From the NCBI GenBank assembly GCA_964573255.1, contig CAZNJB010000007.1:41127-105126 (forward strand): a stretch of DNA of 64,000 nucleotides, written 5' to 3'. The notes below the pieces were generated by a model. It was given only the letters and a program-made list of their open reading frames with translations, was not told where the DNA came from and did no database searches. The stretch is from CAYNUJ01 sp964573255 (lineage in GTDB: Bacteria > Bacteroidota > Ignavibacteria > Ignavibacteriales > Melioribacteraceae). Of the stretch, positions 1 to 9,469 are shown piece by piece; position 1 is the first letter of the stretch, and every line of letters begins with the position of its first letter. Both the position numbers and the translations under genes were made by a program.

Positions 1-1158
1 GGAATCGGAGATCTTATTTCTTCACCTTCGGCAAGGGCAATGGGATTTGGCGGATTAGCTATCGGTAGTATCGATAAATTTTCCATTAACGAAGTCAATC
101 CTGCTTCTTGGAGTGGAATTGATTTAACGAGATTTCAAATTTCCTTGAATTATTTAGGAAAATCTATCACTGATTCTCATTCCGAATCCCTCTATTCAGA
201 AGCATCTTTTAGCGGATTTTCTGTTGCAGTTCCTCTCGAACGCGATCTTGGATTGGTTTCTTCATTTGGTATATTGCCAGTTTCGAGAGTTGATTATTCA
301 GTTAATAGTTTATCTCAAGATCCAAACTTTGGGAATATAACCAGAGAATACAGCGGTAAGGGCGGCATAAGCAAGATGTATATCGGAACAAGCTACAAAC
401 TGCCATTTGATCTTACGCTCGGAGCTACATTCGAATATTATTTTGGTAAGATAGATTATAAATCCTCTGTTAAATTGCCAGATACATTGCACTTTTCGAA
501 TGTTACATATACGCTCAGAAGGGGATACTCCGGAATTGGTGCAAGTTTTGGTTTACTTTCACCCGATTTAAGTAAACTGCTTAACAGCGAAAAAATTTCT
601 GATATGCGTTTAGGATTAAGTTTAACACTCCCTTCAAAAATCAATACCGATACAAGCGTTATCTCAACTACGACGTCAGGACCAAATGACCTTAACAACG
701 GATTGGCAGAATCTTATATCCCGATGAAGATTGGATTTGGCGCTTCGGTTAAATATGGTGAAAATTTATTATTTGTTGCTGATTATTTAACACAGAATTG
801 GACGGAATATTCGTTAGCAGATACTAAGGATTCTTTCTTAAATCGTTATACTCGGTTTAATTTCGGGGTTGAGATATTAGGTGAACAAAGACAGTACGCT
901 ACATTCTGGGAACAGATGAGTTTTAGGTTTGGTTTAAGATACGAGCAGACTCAATACATAATTAACAGTACTAATATTGCACAATATTCACTCCATACTG
1001 GATTATCCTTCCCATTAGGAGTGGCTAATACTATAGATGTTGGTATTGTTGCTGGCTTGAGAGGAAAAAAAGAAAATCAATTATTATTAGAAAAGTTTTT
1101 TGGAACTTCAGTATCTTTGAATTTTGGAGAATTATGGTTTGTTAGAAGAAGAAAGTAA
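1..1158 (+). CDS. Outer membrane beta-barrel protein, 5' end outside window
   Basis: The frame is open from base 1, so the first ATG (base 40) is internal: residues before it read GIGDLISSPSARAM. The S-A-R-A-M-G-F-G-G stretch is typical of the mature N-terminus of PorV/FadL-like barrels in Bacteroidota. The rest is rich in alternating Gly/aromatic/polar strands and ends in a short basic tail. It would sit in the outer membrane; substrate unknown. The following gene starts about 20 bases downstream. Family assignment is by composition only. Confidence 0.75.
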   Translation, partial: GIGDLISSPSARAMGFGGLAIGSIDKFSINEVNPASWSGIDLTRFQISLNYLGKSITDSHSESLYSEASFSGFSVAVPLERDLGLVSSFGILPVSRVDYSVNSLSQDPNFGNITREYSGKGGISKMYIGTSYKLPFDLTLGATFEYYFGKIDYKSSVKLPDTLHFSNVTYTLRRGYSGIGASFGLLSPDLSKLLNSEKISDMRLGLSLTLPSKINTDTSVISTTTSGPNDLNNGLAESYIPMKIGFGASVKYGENLLFVADYLTQNWTEYSLADTKDSFLNRYTRFNFGVEILGEQRQYATFWEQMSFRFGLRYEQTQYIINSTNIAQYSLHTGLSFPLGVANTIDVGIVAGLRGKKENQLLLEKFFGTSVSLNFGELWFVRRRK

Positions 1159-1177
1159 AATAAATATAGGGGTAAAA

Positions 1178-2461
1178 GTGAAAAATAAAATAAGAATAGC
1201 GGTATTATTTCTAATAATGAGCAGCTACGTTTTTGCTAATAACAATAACAACGTTGTCGCTGTCGGTGATAGTGTAAACATATTGGTTGAAGCAAGTTTG
1301 TTTTTTGAAGCATACAAAAACAAGCAGTACGATTTTTGGACAATGGATCACGGTTTTAAATTATTGAATGCTAAACCGGATGCATTCCCACAGTTCAAGC
1401 CATACAAAAAAATGGATAAACTAATTTGGGCGATGTACAGCGATACAACCGGTTCAATTACTGATGAGGAGAAAGCAGTTCTTGCCGATACTATTCTATA
1501 TCTTTATGATCAAGCGGTTAAATATGACACTGCTAATGCGGGTAATTATTTAGTCGAAAGAGCTTATGTGATGGAAGTTTGGAGAAATGAACCTCTAGAA
1601 AAAGTAATAGAAGCTTATGAATATGCTTTTAATTCAGGCCATAAATTCGCTAATGAAACTTATTACAAAGATAGATTAGGTAAATTATACGCCAATAATG
1701 CTTCAGAAGAGAATGATTATAAAATAAAAGCTCTTGAATTGTATTCATCACTTTCAGAAATGGAACCTGATAATGCAATTTGGGTTTCAAGAATAGAAGC
1801 TCTGGCAGAAGACCAAGACGAGTTGGTAGAGATTACTAAAAAAGCTTGGGATATTGATAAAGATAATGTAGAGAAAGCATGGAAATACGCATCATTGTGT
1901 ATTAAAACCAAAAAATTTGATAAAGCTATTGAACCTCTCACATTTTTGATTGAAAAATCTCCCGATGTTGTAAACTATTGGCGTGAACTTGCGAGAGCTT
2001 ACGATAAATTAGAAGAAACTGACAAAGCAATTAACGCATATAAAAAATTAATTGAACTGGAACCTGATAACAAGGTTAATTATGTTAATCTTGCCATCAT
2101 TTATAAGAAATATGAGCAATTGCCGGTTGCCCGTTCTTATTTACTTAAGGCAATTTCCAAAGATCCAAAGTGGGATTATCCATATTGGATTGAAGGACAG
2201 ATTTACGAGCAAGCTGCACGCGATTGCGGACAGATGGAATTTATTGATAAATGCGTTTATCTGTTAGCGATTACTAAATATAAGAAAGCAGCTTCTTTAG
2301 GTGGAGCATATTCAATGCAAGCAGGAGAAAGGGCGAAAGTGCTTAAATCAAGTGCTCCTACTCAAGAAGATTATTTCTTCCGTAATTTGAAATCGGGGGA
2401 TAAAATTAAAATTGAAGGAAAATGTTACGATTGGATTAATAGGGAGGTTACAATCCCGTAA
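1178..2461 (+). CDS. Secreted tetratricopeptide-repeat protein
   Basis: I place the start at the GTG at 1178, not at an in-frame ATG at 1124 that would overlap the preceding gene. The GTG follows an aggggt ribosome site and gives a signal peptide (basic MKNKIR, hydrophobic core, ending SSYVFA). About 430 residues follow, with several TPR-like helix pairs between roughly residues 130 and 350, for example repeats built on W-x-A-Y-x-K and A-I-x-x-Y-x-K-L-I-x-L-x-P-D-N. Probably a periplasmic or envelope scaffold working with the upstream barrel; exact role unknown. Confidence 0.8.
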   Translation: MKNKIRIAVLFLIMSSYVFANNNNNVVAVGDSVNILVEASLFFEAYKNKQYDFWTMDHGFKLLNAKPDAFPQFKPYKKMDKLIWAMYSDTTGSITDEEKAVLADTILYLYDQAVKYDTANAGNYLVERAYVMEVWRNEPLEKVIEAYEYAFNSGHKFANETYYKDRLGKLYANNASEENDYKIKALELYSSLSEMEPDNAIWVSRIEALAEDQDELVEITKKAWDIDKDNVEKAWKYASLCIKTKKFDKAIEPLTFLIEKSPDVVNYWRELARAYDKLEETDKAINAYKKLIELEPDNKVNYVNLAIIYKKYEQLPVARSYLLKAISKDPKWDYPYWIEGQIYEQAARDCGQMEFIDKCVYLLAITKYKKAASLGGAYSMQAGERAKVLKSSAPTQEDYFFRNLKSGDKIKIEGKCYDWINREVTIP

Positions 2462-2475
2462 TTAATGGAGCTTTT

Positions 2476-3786
2476 ATGTTTGAAGAATTAAAAAATGATG
2501 CGGAAATTTATGATGTCTTAAAGAAAGAGATTAGACGTCAAACAGATTATTTAGAATTAATTGCTTCAGAAAATTTTGTTAGTCCGGCAGTTATGCAAGC
2601 TGCCGGATCTGTTCTTACCAATAAATATGCAGAAGGTTACCCGGGCAAAAGATATTATGGCGGGTGCGAATTTGTAGATATCGCTGAGGATTTGGCGCGT
2701 GATAGATTGAAAAAATTGTTCGGCGCCGAATATGTTAATGTTCAACCTCACAGCGGTTCTCAAGCTAATATGGCTGTTTATATGGCTTTGCTTAAACCCG
2801 GAGATACAATTCTCGGATTAAGTTTAGCACACGGCGGACATCTTACGCATGGTTCGCCTGTTAATTTTTCCGGACAAATTTATAATGCTGTAAGTTATAC
2901 TGTAAGTCCGGAAACCAAAACACTCGATTATAATTTAATTGAAGATATTGCTGTAAAAGAAAAACCCAAACTGATTGTTTGCGGTGCGAGTGCATATTCT
3001 AGGGATTGGGACTATGCCAAGTTCCGTGAAATTGCCGATAAAGTCGGTGCGTTCTTAATGACTGATATGGCTCACCCGGCGGGATTAATTGCAAAGGGTT
3101 TGTTGAATAATCCGCTACCTTATTGTGATGTAGTTACTTCAACAACGCATAAAACTTTACGCGGTCCTAGAGGTGGAATAATTTTGCTTGGAAAGGATAG
3201 GGAAAATCCCTTGGGTATTAAAACTCCCAAAGGGGACAGAGTGAAGTTAATGTCCGAGGTATTTGACAGTATGGTAATGCCCGGAATTCAAGGCGGTCCT
3301 TTGATGCACGTTATTATGGCTAAAGCCGTTGCCTTCGGTGAAGCTCTGCAAGATTCTTTCAAAGATTATGCTGTTCAAGTAATTAAAAATGCCGAAACTT
3401 TAGCAACTTCTTTAATTGAACTTGATTATGAGATTGTTTCCGGCGGAACGGATAATCACTTGATGCTTGTAGATTTGACAAACAAAGGCATTAGTGGAAA
3501 GAAAGCCGAAAAGGCACTGGAATTAGCTGGGATAACCGTAAATAAGAATATGGTTCCATTCGATCAGAAATCTCCCTTTGTTACTAGCGGTATAAGAGTT
3601 GGAACTCCAGCTGCAACTACGCGCGGTATGAAAGAAGAGGAGATGAAATTAATTGCCGGATTTATTGACAGGGCAATTAAAAATTATGAAAATGAAGATA
3701 AGTTATCAAAAATAAGAGCTGAGGTTAATGAACTCTGCTCAAGATTTCCTCTATATCCCGATATTAAATCCGAGGTAGCGCTTTAA
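2476..3786 (+). CDS. glyA: Serine hydroxymethyltransferase
   Basis: Cytoplasmic PLP enzyme interconverting serine plus tetrahydrofolate with glycine plus 5,10-methylene-THF. At 436 residues it has the usual length. Visible signatures are the N-terminal LIASENFVSPAV, YAEGYPGKRYYGG, and the PLP-lysine region TTHKTLRGPRGG near residue 225. It begins 14 bases after the TPR gene and is followed after one base by tatC, so it is probably cotranscribed with both. Confidence 0.97.
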   Translation: MFEELKNDAEIYDVLKKEIRRQTDYLELIASENFVSPAVMQAAGSVLTNKYAEGYPGKRYYGGCEFVDIAEDLARDRLKKLFGAEYVNVQPHSGSQANMAVYMALLKPGDTILGLSLAHGGHLTHGSPVNFSGQIYNAVSYTVSPETKTLDYNLIEDIAVKEKPKLIVCGASAYSRDWDYAKFREIADKVGAFLMTDMAHPAGLIAKGLLNNPLPYCDVVTSTTHKTLRGPRGGIILLGKDRENPLGIKTPKGDRVKLMSEVFDSMVMPGIQGGPLMHVIMAKAVAFGEALQDSFKDYAVQVIKNAETLATSLIELDYEIVSGGTDNHLMLVDLTNKGISGKKAEKALELAGITVNKNMVPFDQKSPFVTSGIRVGTPAATTRGMKEEEMKLIAGFIDRAIKNYENEDKLSKIRAEVNELCSRFPLYPDIKSEVAL

Positions 3787-3787
3787 T

Positions 3788-4528
3788 ATGAGCCTGGACC
3801 GTAATGAAGAAGCCGAGATGACTTTCCTCGAACATCTCGAGGAATTAAGATGGAGAATTCTTTATAGTCTTATTGGCATCGTAATCGGTACCATTATAGC
3901 TTGGATATTTATCGATTTTTTAGTTGATACGGTTTTACTAAGACCTGCCCGAGAGTCGAATATTAATTTGCAGAATTTAAGACCTTTCGGGCAGCTCTTT
4001 TTGTATTTTCAAATTGCAATTATCTTTGGTGTAATTTTAAGCCTACCTAATATTTTCTATCAATTATGGAAATTTATTGCTCCAGCATTAAAGCAGAATG
4101 AAAAGCGATACGTAACATTGATTGTAACTTTTTCAACAATATGCTTTTTGGTCGGAATTGTTTTTGCTTATTTTGTTATGCTGCCTTTAACTTTAGCATT
4201 TGCGGCTCAATTCGGCAGTGAAGCAATCGAAAATAATTTTGCCATTAATGAATATTTTTCAATTATAATAAGTGTGATGCTTGGTGCCGGAGTAGTTTTT
4301 GAACTTCCGATGTTATCTTTTCTACTATCAAAATTGGGAATTATTACCCCCAGAATAATGAGAACATATCGCAAACATGCGATTGTTGCCATTTTATTTT
4401 TAGCTGCAATATTAACACCTGGTACGGATCCTGTATCGCAGGTTATATTAGCCGTGCCTTTGGTTTTATTATATGAAATAAGCATATTCGTTTCAAAAAT
4501 GTCCCAGAAGAAAATTGAGCAAAACTAA
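3788..4528 (+). CDS. tatC: Sec-independent protein translocase TatC
   Basis: A 246-residue integral membrane protein with six predicted spans and the conserved N-terminal FLEHLEELRWRI and central LPNIFYQLWKF-like segments of TatC. It recognises twin-arginine signal peptides. Two Tat-signal proteins (ActB and a 57-residue protein) are encoded about 2 kb downstream, so the location fits. No tatA/tatB gene is in the window. Its 3' end overlaps the next start by 14 bases. Confidence 0.96.
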   Translation: MSLDRNEEAEMTFLEHLEELRWRILYSLIGIVIGTIIAWIFIDFLVDTVLLRPARESNINLQNLRPFGQLFLYFQIAIIFGVILSLPNIFYQLWKFIAPALKQNEKRYVTLIVTFSTICFLVGIVFAYFVMLPLTLAFAAQFGSEAIENNFAINEYFSIIISVMLGAGVVFELPMLSFLLSKLGIITPRIMRTYRKHAIVAILFLAAILTPGTDPVSQVILAVPLVLLYEISIFVSKMSQKKIEQN

Positions 4529-5495
4529 TTTATCTGAAATAAGCCGTCCGATTAAGTTGGAACTCAAGGAGTTCAACAATCAATTTAAGCAGGCGATGAG
4601 ATCGAATGTAAGAATTGTGGATCTCGTTGCACGTTATATCTTAAAACAGAAAGGGAAAAAAATTCGCCCATTGTTGGTTCTACTTTCCGCAAAATTATCA
4701 GGCGGCGTTAATGAAAGGAGTTTTCGAGGAGCGAATTTAGTTGAGTTACTACATACTGCAACACTTATACACGATGATGTAGTTGACGAAGCTTCTAAAC
4801 GGCGGGGACTTCCTTCAATCAATGCTGTATGGAAGAATAAAATTGCAGTGTTGATGGGGGATTATCTTCTCTCTCGCGGATTAATGTTAGCGGTTGAGAA
4901 TGAAGATTTCGATTTCCTTAAAACAGTTACTAATACTGTAAGAAGAATGTCGGAAGGCGAATTACTTCAAATAAATAAAACCAGGAAATTGGATATTGAC
5001 GAGGAAACTTATTTTAAAATCATTTCCGATAAAACAGCATCATTACTTTCAACTTGTTGTGAAATTGGTGCCCGAAGCGCTACTAATGACACTGAGTTAA
5101 TTGATGCTATGGCGGAATTCGGAGAATACTTGGGAATAGCCTTTCAGATTAGAGACGATATTCTGGATATTAATGGTAAAACTTCAGTTATCGGTAAACC
5201 TTTAGGCGGGGATATCAAAGAGAAAAAAATTACTCTTCCTTTAATTTACTCTCTGGAATCTGTAGAGAAGAAGGATAGGGAAAGTGTATTAAAATTGATT
5301 AAAAATGCTAAAAAGAAAGAGAATGTTTTAGCAGTTATAGATTTTATCAAGGCTCACGGCGGTATTAATTATGCCTATAAAATTGCTGCTGATTATTCTC
5401 AAAGAGCTAAAGACAAATTGAAATTGTTCCCGGATTCAGAAAGTAAACTTGCTTTAGAAGCACTTGTTGATTTTGTAATAGAACGCAAGAAATAA
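4515..5495 (+). CDS. Long-chain trans-polyprenyl diphosphate synthase
   Basis: Polyprenyl synthetase family, 326 residues, with both aspartate-rich motifs: LIHDDVVDEA near residue 85 and IRDDILDI near residue 213. Ala rather than an aromatic residue at the fifth position before the first motif favours a long product, such as an octaprenyl or solanesyl chain for menaquinone. That suits a neighbourhood encoding a quinol-oxidising complex. The chain length is inferred; IspB-like is the closest description. Confidence 0.9.
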   Translation: MSKTNLSEISRPIKLELKEFNNQFKQAMRSNVRIVDLVARYILKQKGKKIRPLLVLLSAKLSGGVNERSFRGANLVELLHTATLIHDDVVDEASKRRGLPSINAVWKNKIAVLMGDYLLSRGLMLAVENEDFDFLKTVTNTVRRMSEGELLQINKTRKLDIDEETYFKIISDKTASLLSTCCEIGARSATNDTELIDAMAEFGEYLGIAFQIRDDILDINGKTSVIGKPLGGDIKEKKITLPLIYSLESVEKKDRESVLKLIKNAKKKENVLAVIDFIKAHGGINYAYKIAADYSQRAKDKLKLFPDSESKLALEALVDFVIERKK

Positions 5496-5678
5496 TTATT
5501 TAAAAATAAATGAATAATTTTTCTTTGTATTTTTTTTCGTTTTTTTTATTTTTCGGAATTGTATGAAAATTTAATACTTAACGTCCTAATTAGTGGATGT
5601 TTAAGTGTTTTTATGATATTTTGTAAATCAAATTTTTATAATAATTTTAATTTATTTCACAGCTTATTATAGGTAGAA

Positions 5679-6248
5679 ATGAAGAAACGTCTTTTAGATT
5701 ATACCCTGAAAGTAAGAATTCCGATTGTGTTGTTTGTGGCGGCTATGTCATTTGTACTTACCTTCTATTTTTCAAGAGCAGAAAGGGATGGAGTGGGATA
5801 TTCTCCCGACCAACCGATAAAATTCAGCCATAAACTTCACGCCGGTTCGATGAAAATCGATTGTCAATATTGTCACACAGGCGTTACAAAAGGTCGTCAT
5901 GCACTTGTTCCTTCTGTTAATATTTGTATGAATTGCCATACCGTAGCGCGTAAAGACAAACCGGAAATCATCAAACTTACCCAATATTACGAAAGTAATA
6001 GACTCTTACCCTGGAAGCGTGTTCATAAGGTCCCGGAATACGCTTATTTCAATCATAGCGTACACGTTAACAATAACATTAAATGTGAGTCGTGTCATGG
6101 CGATGTGGCAAATATGGAAAAGATTAAGCAGGTAAAATCATTTACGATGAATGCCTGTTTAGATTGTCACCGTCATCCGGAAGAAAAATTAACTTATTTG
6201 AAAGATATTAAAAAGGGTCCCGAAAATTGCTGGGCCTGTCATAGGTAA
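5679..6248 (+). CDS. actA: Alternative complex III subunit ActA, pentaheme cytochrome c
   Basis: A 189-residue protein with one N-terminal membrane span (about residues 14-30) and five CxxCH heme sites: CQYCH near 62, CMNCH near 84, CESCH near 136, CLDCH near 160 and CWACH at the very C-terminus. This matches the pentaheme ActA of the quinol:cytochrome c/oxidase oxidoreductase ACIII. It opens the respiratory operon after a 183-base AT-rich gap that presumably holds its promoter. I could not define a convincing promoter there. Confidence 0.93.
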   Translation: MKKRLLDYTLKVRIPIVLFVAAMSFVLTFYFSRAERDGVGYSPDQPIKFSHKLHAGSMKIDCQYCHTGVTKGRHALVPSVNICMNCHTVARKDKPEIIKLTQYYESNRLLPWKRVHKVPEYAYFNHSVHVNNNIKCESCHGDVANMEKIKQVKSFTMNACLDCHRHPEEKLTYLKDIKKGPENCWACHR

Positions 6249-6258
6249 TGGGTGAATT

Positions 6259-6432
6259 ATGAAAAAGAAAAATTTTTGGAGCAGACGAAAATTTTTTACT
6301 AACATAGGATTTGGAGTACTCGGTTTATCTTTTCTGTCAAATTACTCCGTAAAAATCTTAACGAATCAAAATAAAGTATTATTAAAAGAAAGAATAAAAA
6401 TTAATCCATCGGCAGTTAAAAGAAATAAGTAG
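6259..6432 (+). CDS. 57-residue Tat-signal protein inside the ACIII operon
   Basis: A short frame between actA (10 bases upstream) and actB (7 bases downstream), with ATG at 6259 and TAG at 6430. The N-terminus MKKKNFWSRRKFF followed by a hydrophobic stretch NIGFGVLGLSFL is a twin-arginine signal or signal anchor. The remaining roughly 25 residues are basic and end INPSAVKRNK. There is no cofactor motif. The tight spacing makes a real gene likely. It could be an extra membrane-anchored ACIII subunit or an assembly factor; neither is shown. I know of no such subunit in the described six-subunit complex. Confidence 0.7.
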   Translation: MKKKNFWSRRKFFTNIGFGVLGLSFLSNYSVKILTNQNKVLLKERIKINPSAVKRNK

Positions 6433-6439
6433 GAAATTC

Positions 6440-9400
6440 ATGGATAAGAAGAATTCTGAAATGAATAATAAAAAATTTTGGAAAAGTTTGAGAGACTATG
6501 AAAATAGTCCCGAATTTGAAGAAGCAAAGAAAAATGAATTTAGCGAAGGCGTAACCGAAGAATTTAGCGTTGCTGAAATGGAAGGAATGTCACGCAGAAG
6601 ATTTTTAGCTCTTCTGGCAGCTTCCACTGCAGTAACAGCTACCGCTTGCAGCGACTACAGGGATAAGGGTGAAATAATCCCTTACAATAAGCGTCCCGAA
6701 AATGTTTTACCAGGTAAGGCTAATTATTATGCTTCTACCTGCGACGGCTGTATTCAGCATTGCGGTATTCTCATCAAAACCCGTGAGGGTCGCCCGATTA
6801 AAATTGACGGAAACGATGAACACCCGATAAACAAGGGTAAAATCTGTTCCGCCGGTCACGCAAATATTCTTAATTTGTATGATCCTGAAAGATTAAGAAA
6901 TCCTTTGTTTAAGAAGAGAAGAATAGATTGGAGTAAAGCAATTGCAGATATTAAATCGCAATTGAAATCTATTTCAGATTCAGGAAAGAAGATTGCGTTT
7001 GTATCTAATACTATTCTTTCTCCTGTATCACAAAGATTGATAGACGAATTTAAGAACCATTTTCCGGGAACGGAATTATTTACATACGAATTATTTGATC
7101 TAAATAATAAAATTGAAGCTAATAAAAGAGTTTTCGGAACGGACAGACTGCCATCTCTGAAATTGGATGAAGCAAAAATAATTCTTTCTGTAGATGATGA
7201 TTTCATCGGCAGAGGAGAAGATTCTATCGAATTGATTAAAAAGTATACTGATGGTAAGGATATCGATAATCTTGATAATTTCAACAGATTGTATGTTGTT
7301 GAAGGCGGTCTTTCTTTAACCGGTTCTAATGCAGATTATAGAATTCGTTTGCGTCCGGATGCTCATTACGAATTTTTACTTGGCTTATATAATGAATTGG
7401 CATCCAAACTTGGAAGAAGCAGATTAGGACAAGCCGTATCACTTTCTAAAGTAGAAGCTAAATACGGATTGGATAAAAAGAAAGTTAAGCATTTAGTTGA
7501 AGATTTAGTAAATGAAAAAGAAAAAGCTGTTGTGCTCGGTGGTAGTAATTTATCAGCCGATGCTCTAACAGTTGTTAATTTGATAAATGTTCTATTGAAC
7601 GATGCTGCTTATCTAGATTTTGAGAACTACAAAACAATTTCTTCTGCATCCACTGCTGCCGAACTTACTTCATTAGTAAATGATATGAAATCCGGCAATG
7701 TAGGAGCATTTATCAATTTTGGTGCTGATCCGGTATTTCATCTCAGTGCATATAATTTTGCGGATGCTTTGAAGAATGTTCAACTTAAAGTTTCATTCGT
7801 TATAAATGCGAATGATACTTCTGATTTGTGTGAATATGTTTTAGCCTCAAACCACAACTTGGAAAGCTGGGGCGCATTTTCCACACATAATGGTTTGCAC
7901 AGTTTAATGCAGCCAGTTATAAATCCAATTTTTGATACAAAACAGAAAGAAGATGTTCTTCTTGCATTAATGGATTCCAAAGAGGATTTCCATAAGTTTT
8001 TGATGAATTATTATCAAAAAGAAGTTTATCCTCTTTCCAAAGCTGCAGTTAGTTTCGATAAATTCTGGTTCTCAGCTTTACACGATGGAGCTTTTACTTT
8101 ACCCGATTTAAAATCATTGAAAGTAAAAGGTAATTTGAGTGCCGGAGCGAGTCTACCTGCTCCTAAAAATGTTAGCGGTTATGCTGTAGAATTACAGCCG
8201 AGTTATTTTATTGGTGATGGTAAATTTGCCAATAACGGTTGGCTACAAGAGTTACCTCATCCGGTTACAAAAGTTACTTGGGATAATTTCGTTTCCGTTT
8301 CTCCAACAACCGCAAAAAATCTGAATGTTGAAATCGGTTCAATGATTGAAATTTCAAGCAATGGTAAAGTTGTTCAACTGCCGGTAATGGTTCAGCCGGG
8401 TGTTGCAGATGAAACATTTACCGTTGAACTTGGATATGGTAGAAAAGTTGTCGGAGATGTTGGAAAGGATGCTGGATTTGATGCAAACTTTTTAATGAAT
8501 GTTAACTCCGATTCGAAATGGACATTCACTCCCGAATCAGTAACTGTAACTGGAGATGAATATCAATTGGTATCTACTCAAGAGCATCATGCTTTAGATG
8601 ATGATTTTGTGAAAGATTTCCATAAGATAAGAAAAATAATTATCGAAAATACTCTCGATGAGTTCAAGAAAGAACCTGATTTTATTGAAGAAATGCCTGC
8701 AGAAGAACTACCGAGTATCACACGTGCATTTGAATACAAAGGTGTAAAATGGGGAATGTCCATTGACTTGAATAAATGTATTGCGTGTGGAGTGTGTGTT
8801 TCTTCTTGTAATGTTGAAAATAATGTTCCGGTTGTAGGTAAGGATCAAGTTGCAGTTGGACGTGAAATGCAATGGATAAGAATTGACAGATATTACTCAG
8901 GTACACCTGATGATCCGGTTGTAAGCAATCAACCGATGCTCTGTCAACATTGCGATTCCGCTCCTTGCGAAAATGTTTGTCCTGTTAACGCAACTAATCA
9001 CAGTGATGATGGTTTGAACCAAATGGTTTACAACCGCTGTGTAGGAACAAGATATTGCGCAAATAACTGTCCTTACAAAGTAAGAAGATTTAACTTCTTT
9101 AATTTCAGAGATCATTTTGCCAGCGCCTATTATGAAAATGAACTAACAGCATTAGCGAATAATCCGGAAGTAACGGTTCGTTCGCGCGGCGTTATGGAAA
9201 AATGTTCATTCTGTGTACAAAGAATTATGGAAGCTCGTTCCGAAGCAATTGCCGAAGGAAGAGAATTTAATGGCGAAGGTGTTAAAACAGCTTGCCAAGT
9301 TGCTTGTCCTTCCGATGCAATTGAATTCGGAAACTATAATGATAAAACCACCAAGATTGCAGAAAGAAGAGAACATAAGCTTGGTTATTACGTGCTTCAA

Positions 9401-9469
9401 GAATTAAATGTAAGACCAAACGTAACTTATTTAGCTAAACTTAGAAATACTCGTTCGGAGGAAGCGTAG
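6440..9469 (+). CDS. actB: Alternative complex III subunit ActB (molybdopterin-like plus iron-sulfur)
   Basis: 1009 residues. After a roughly 50-residue leader there is a Tat motif SRRRFLALLAAS ending in a lipobox-like TATAC, so export and lipid anchoring are likely. Residues about 100-750 resemble the molybdopterin oxidoreductase fold and carry C-x2-C-x3-C plus a later Cys. The C-terminal 240 residues are NrfC/PsrB-like with four Cys clusters (CIACGVCVSSC, CQHCDSAPC, CVGTRYCANNC, CSFC with CQVACP), enough for three 4Fe-4S and one 3Fe-4S centre. In known ACIII no molybdenum is bound. It passes quinol electrons toward ActA and ActE hemes. Confidence 0.95.
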   Translation: MDKKNSEMNNKKFWKSLRDYENSPEFEEAKKNEFSEGVTEEFSVAEMEGMSRRRFLALLAASTAVTATACSDYRDKGEIIPYNKRPENVLPGKANYYASTCDGCIQHCGILIKTREGRPIKIDGNDEHPINKGKICSAGHANILNLYDPERLRNPLFKKRRIDWSKAIADIKSQLKSISDSGKKIAFVSNTILSPVSQRLIDEFKNHFPGTELFTYELFDLNNKIEANKRVFGTDRLPSLKLDEAKIILSVDDDFIGRGEDSIELIKKYTDGKDIDNLDNFNRLYVVEGGLSLTGSNADYRIRLRPDAHYEFLLGLYNELASKLGRSRLGQAVSLSKVEAKYGLDKKKVKHLVEDLVNEKEKAVVLGGSNLSADALTVVNLINVLLNDAAYLDFENYKTISSASTAAELTSLVNDMKSGNVGAFINFGADPVFHLSAYNFADALKNVQLKVSFVINANDTSDLCEYVLASNHNLESWGAFSTHNGLHSLMQPVINPIFDTKQKEDVLLALMDSKEDFHKFLMNYYQKEVYPLSKAAVSFDKFWFSALHDGAFTLPDLKSLKVKGNLSAGASLPAPKNVSGYAVELQPSYFIGDGKFANNGWLQELPHPVTKVTWDNFVSVSPTTAKNLNVEIGSMIEISSNGKVVQLPVMVQPGVADETFTVELGYGRKVVGDVGKDAGFDANFLMNVNSDSKWTFTPESVTVTGDEYQLVSTQEHHALDDDFVKDFHKIRKIIIENTLDEFKKEPDFIEEMPAEELPSITRAFEYKGVKWGMSIDLNKCIACGVCVSSCNVENNVPVVGKDQVAVGREMQWIRIDRYYSGTPDDPVVSNQPMLCQHCDSAPCENVCPVNATNHSDDGLNQMVYNRCVGTRYCANNCPYKVRRFNFFNFRDHFASAYYENELTALANNPEVTVRSRGVMEKCSFCVQRIMEARSEAIAEGREFNGEGVKTACQVACPSDAIEFGNYNDKTTKIAERREHKLGYYVLQELNVRPNVTYLAKLRNTRSEEA

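Noticed and set aside
5520..5650. sigma-70 promoter TTGTAA / TATAAT ahead of actA
   Set aside because: The two boxes are only 10 bases apart; spacing is too short and the region is T-rich enough for chance matches.
6740..8580. Active molybdenum or tungsten enzyme in ActB
   Set aside because: The domain resembles molybdopterin oxidoreductases and keeps a C-x2-C-x3-C motif, but the operon context is alternative complex III, in which this domain is known to bind no molybdenum cofactor.
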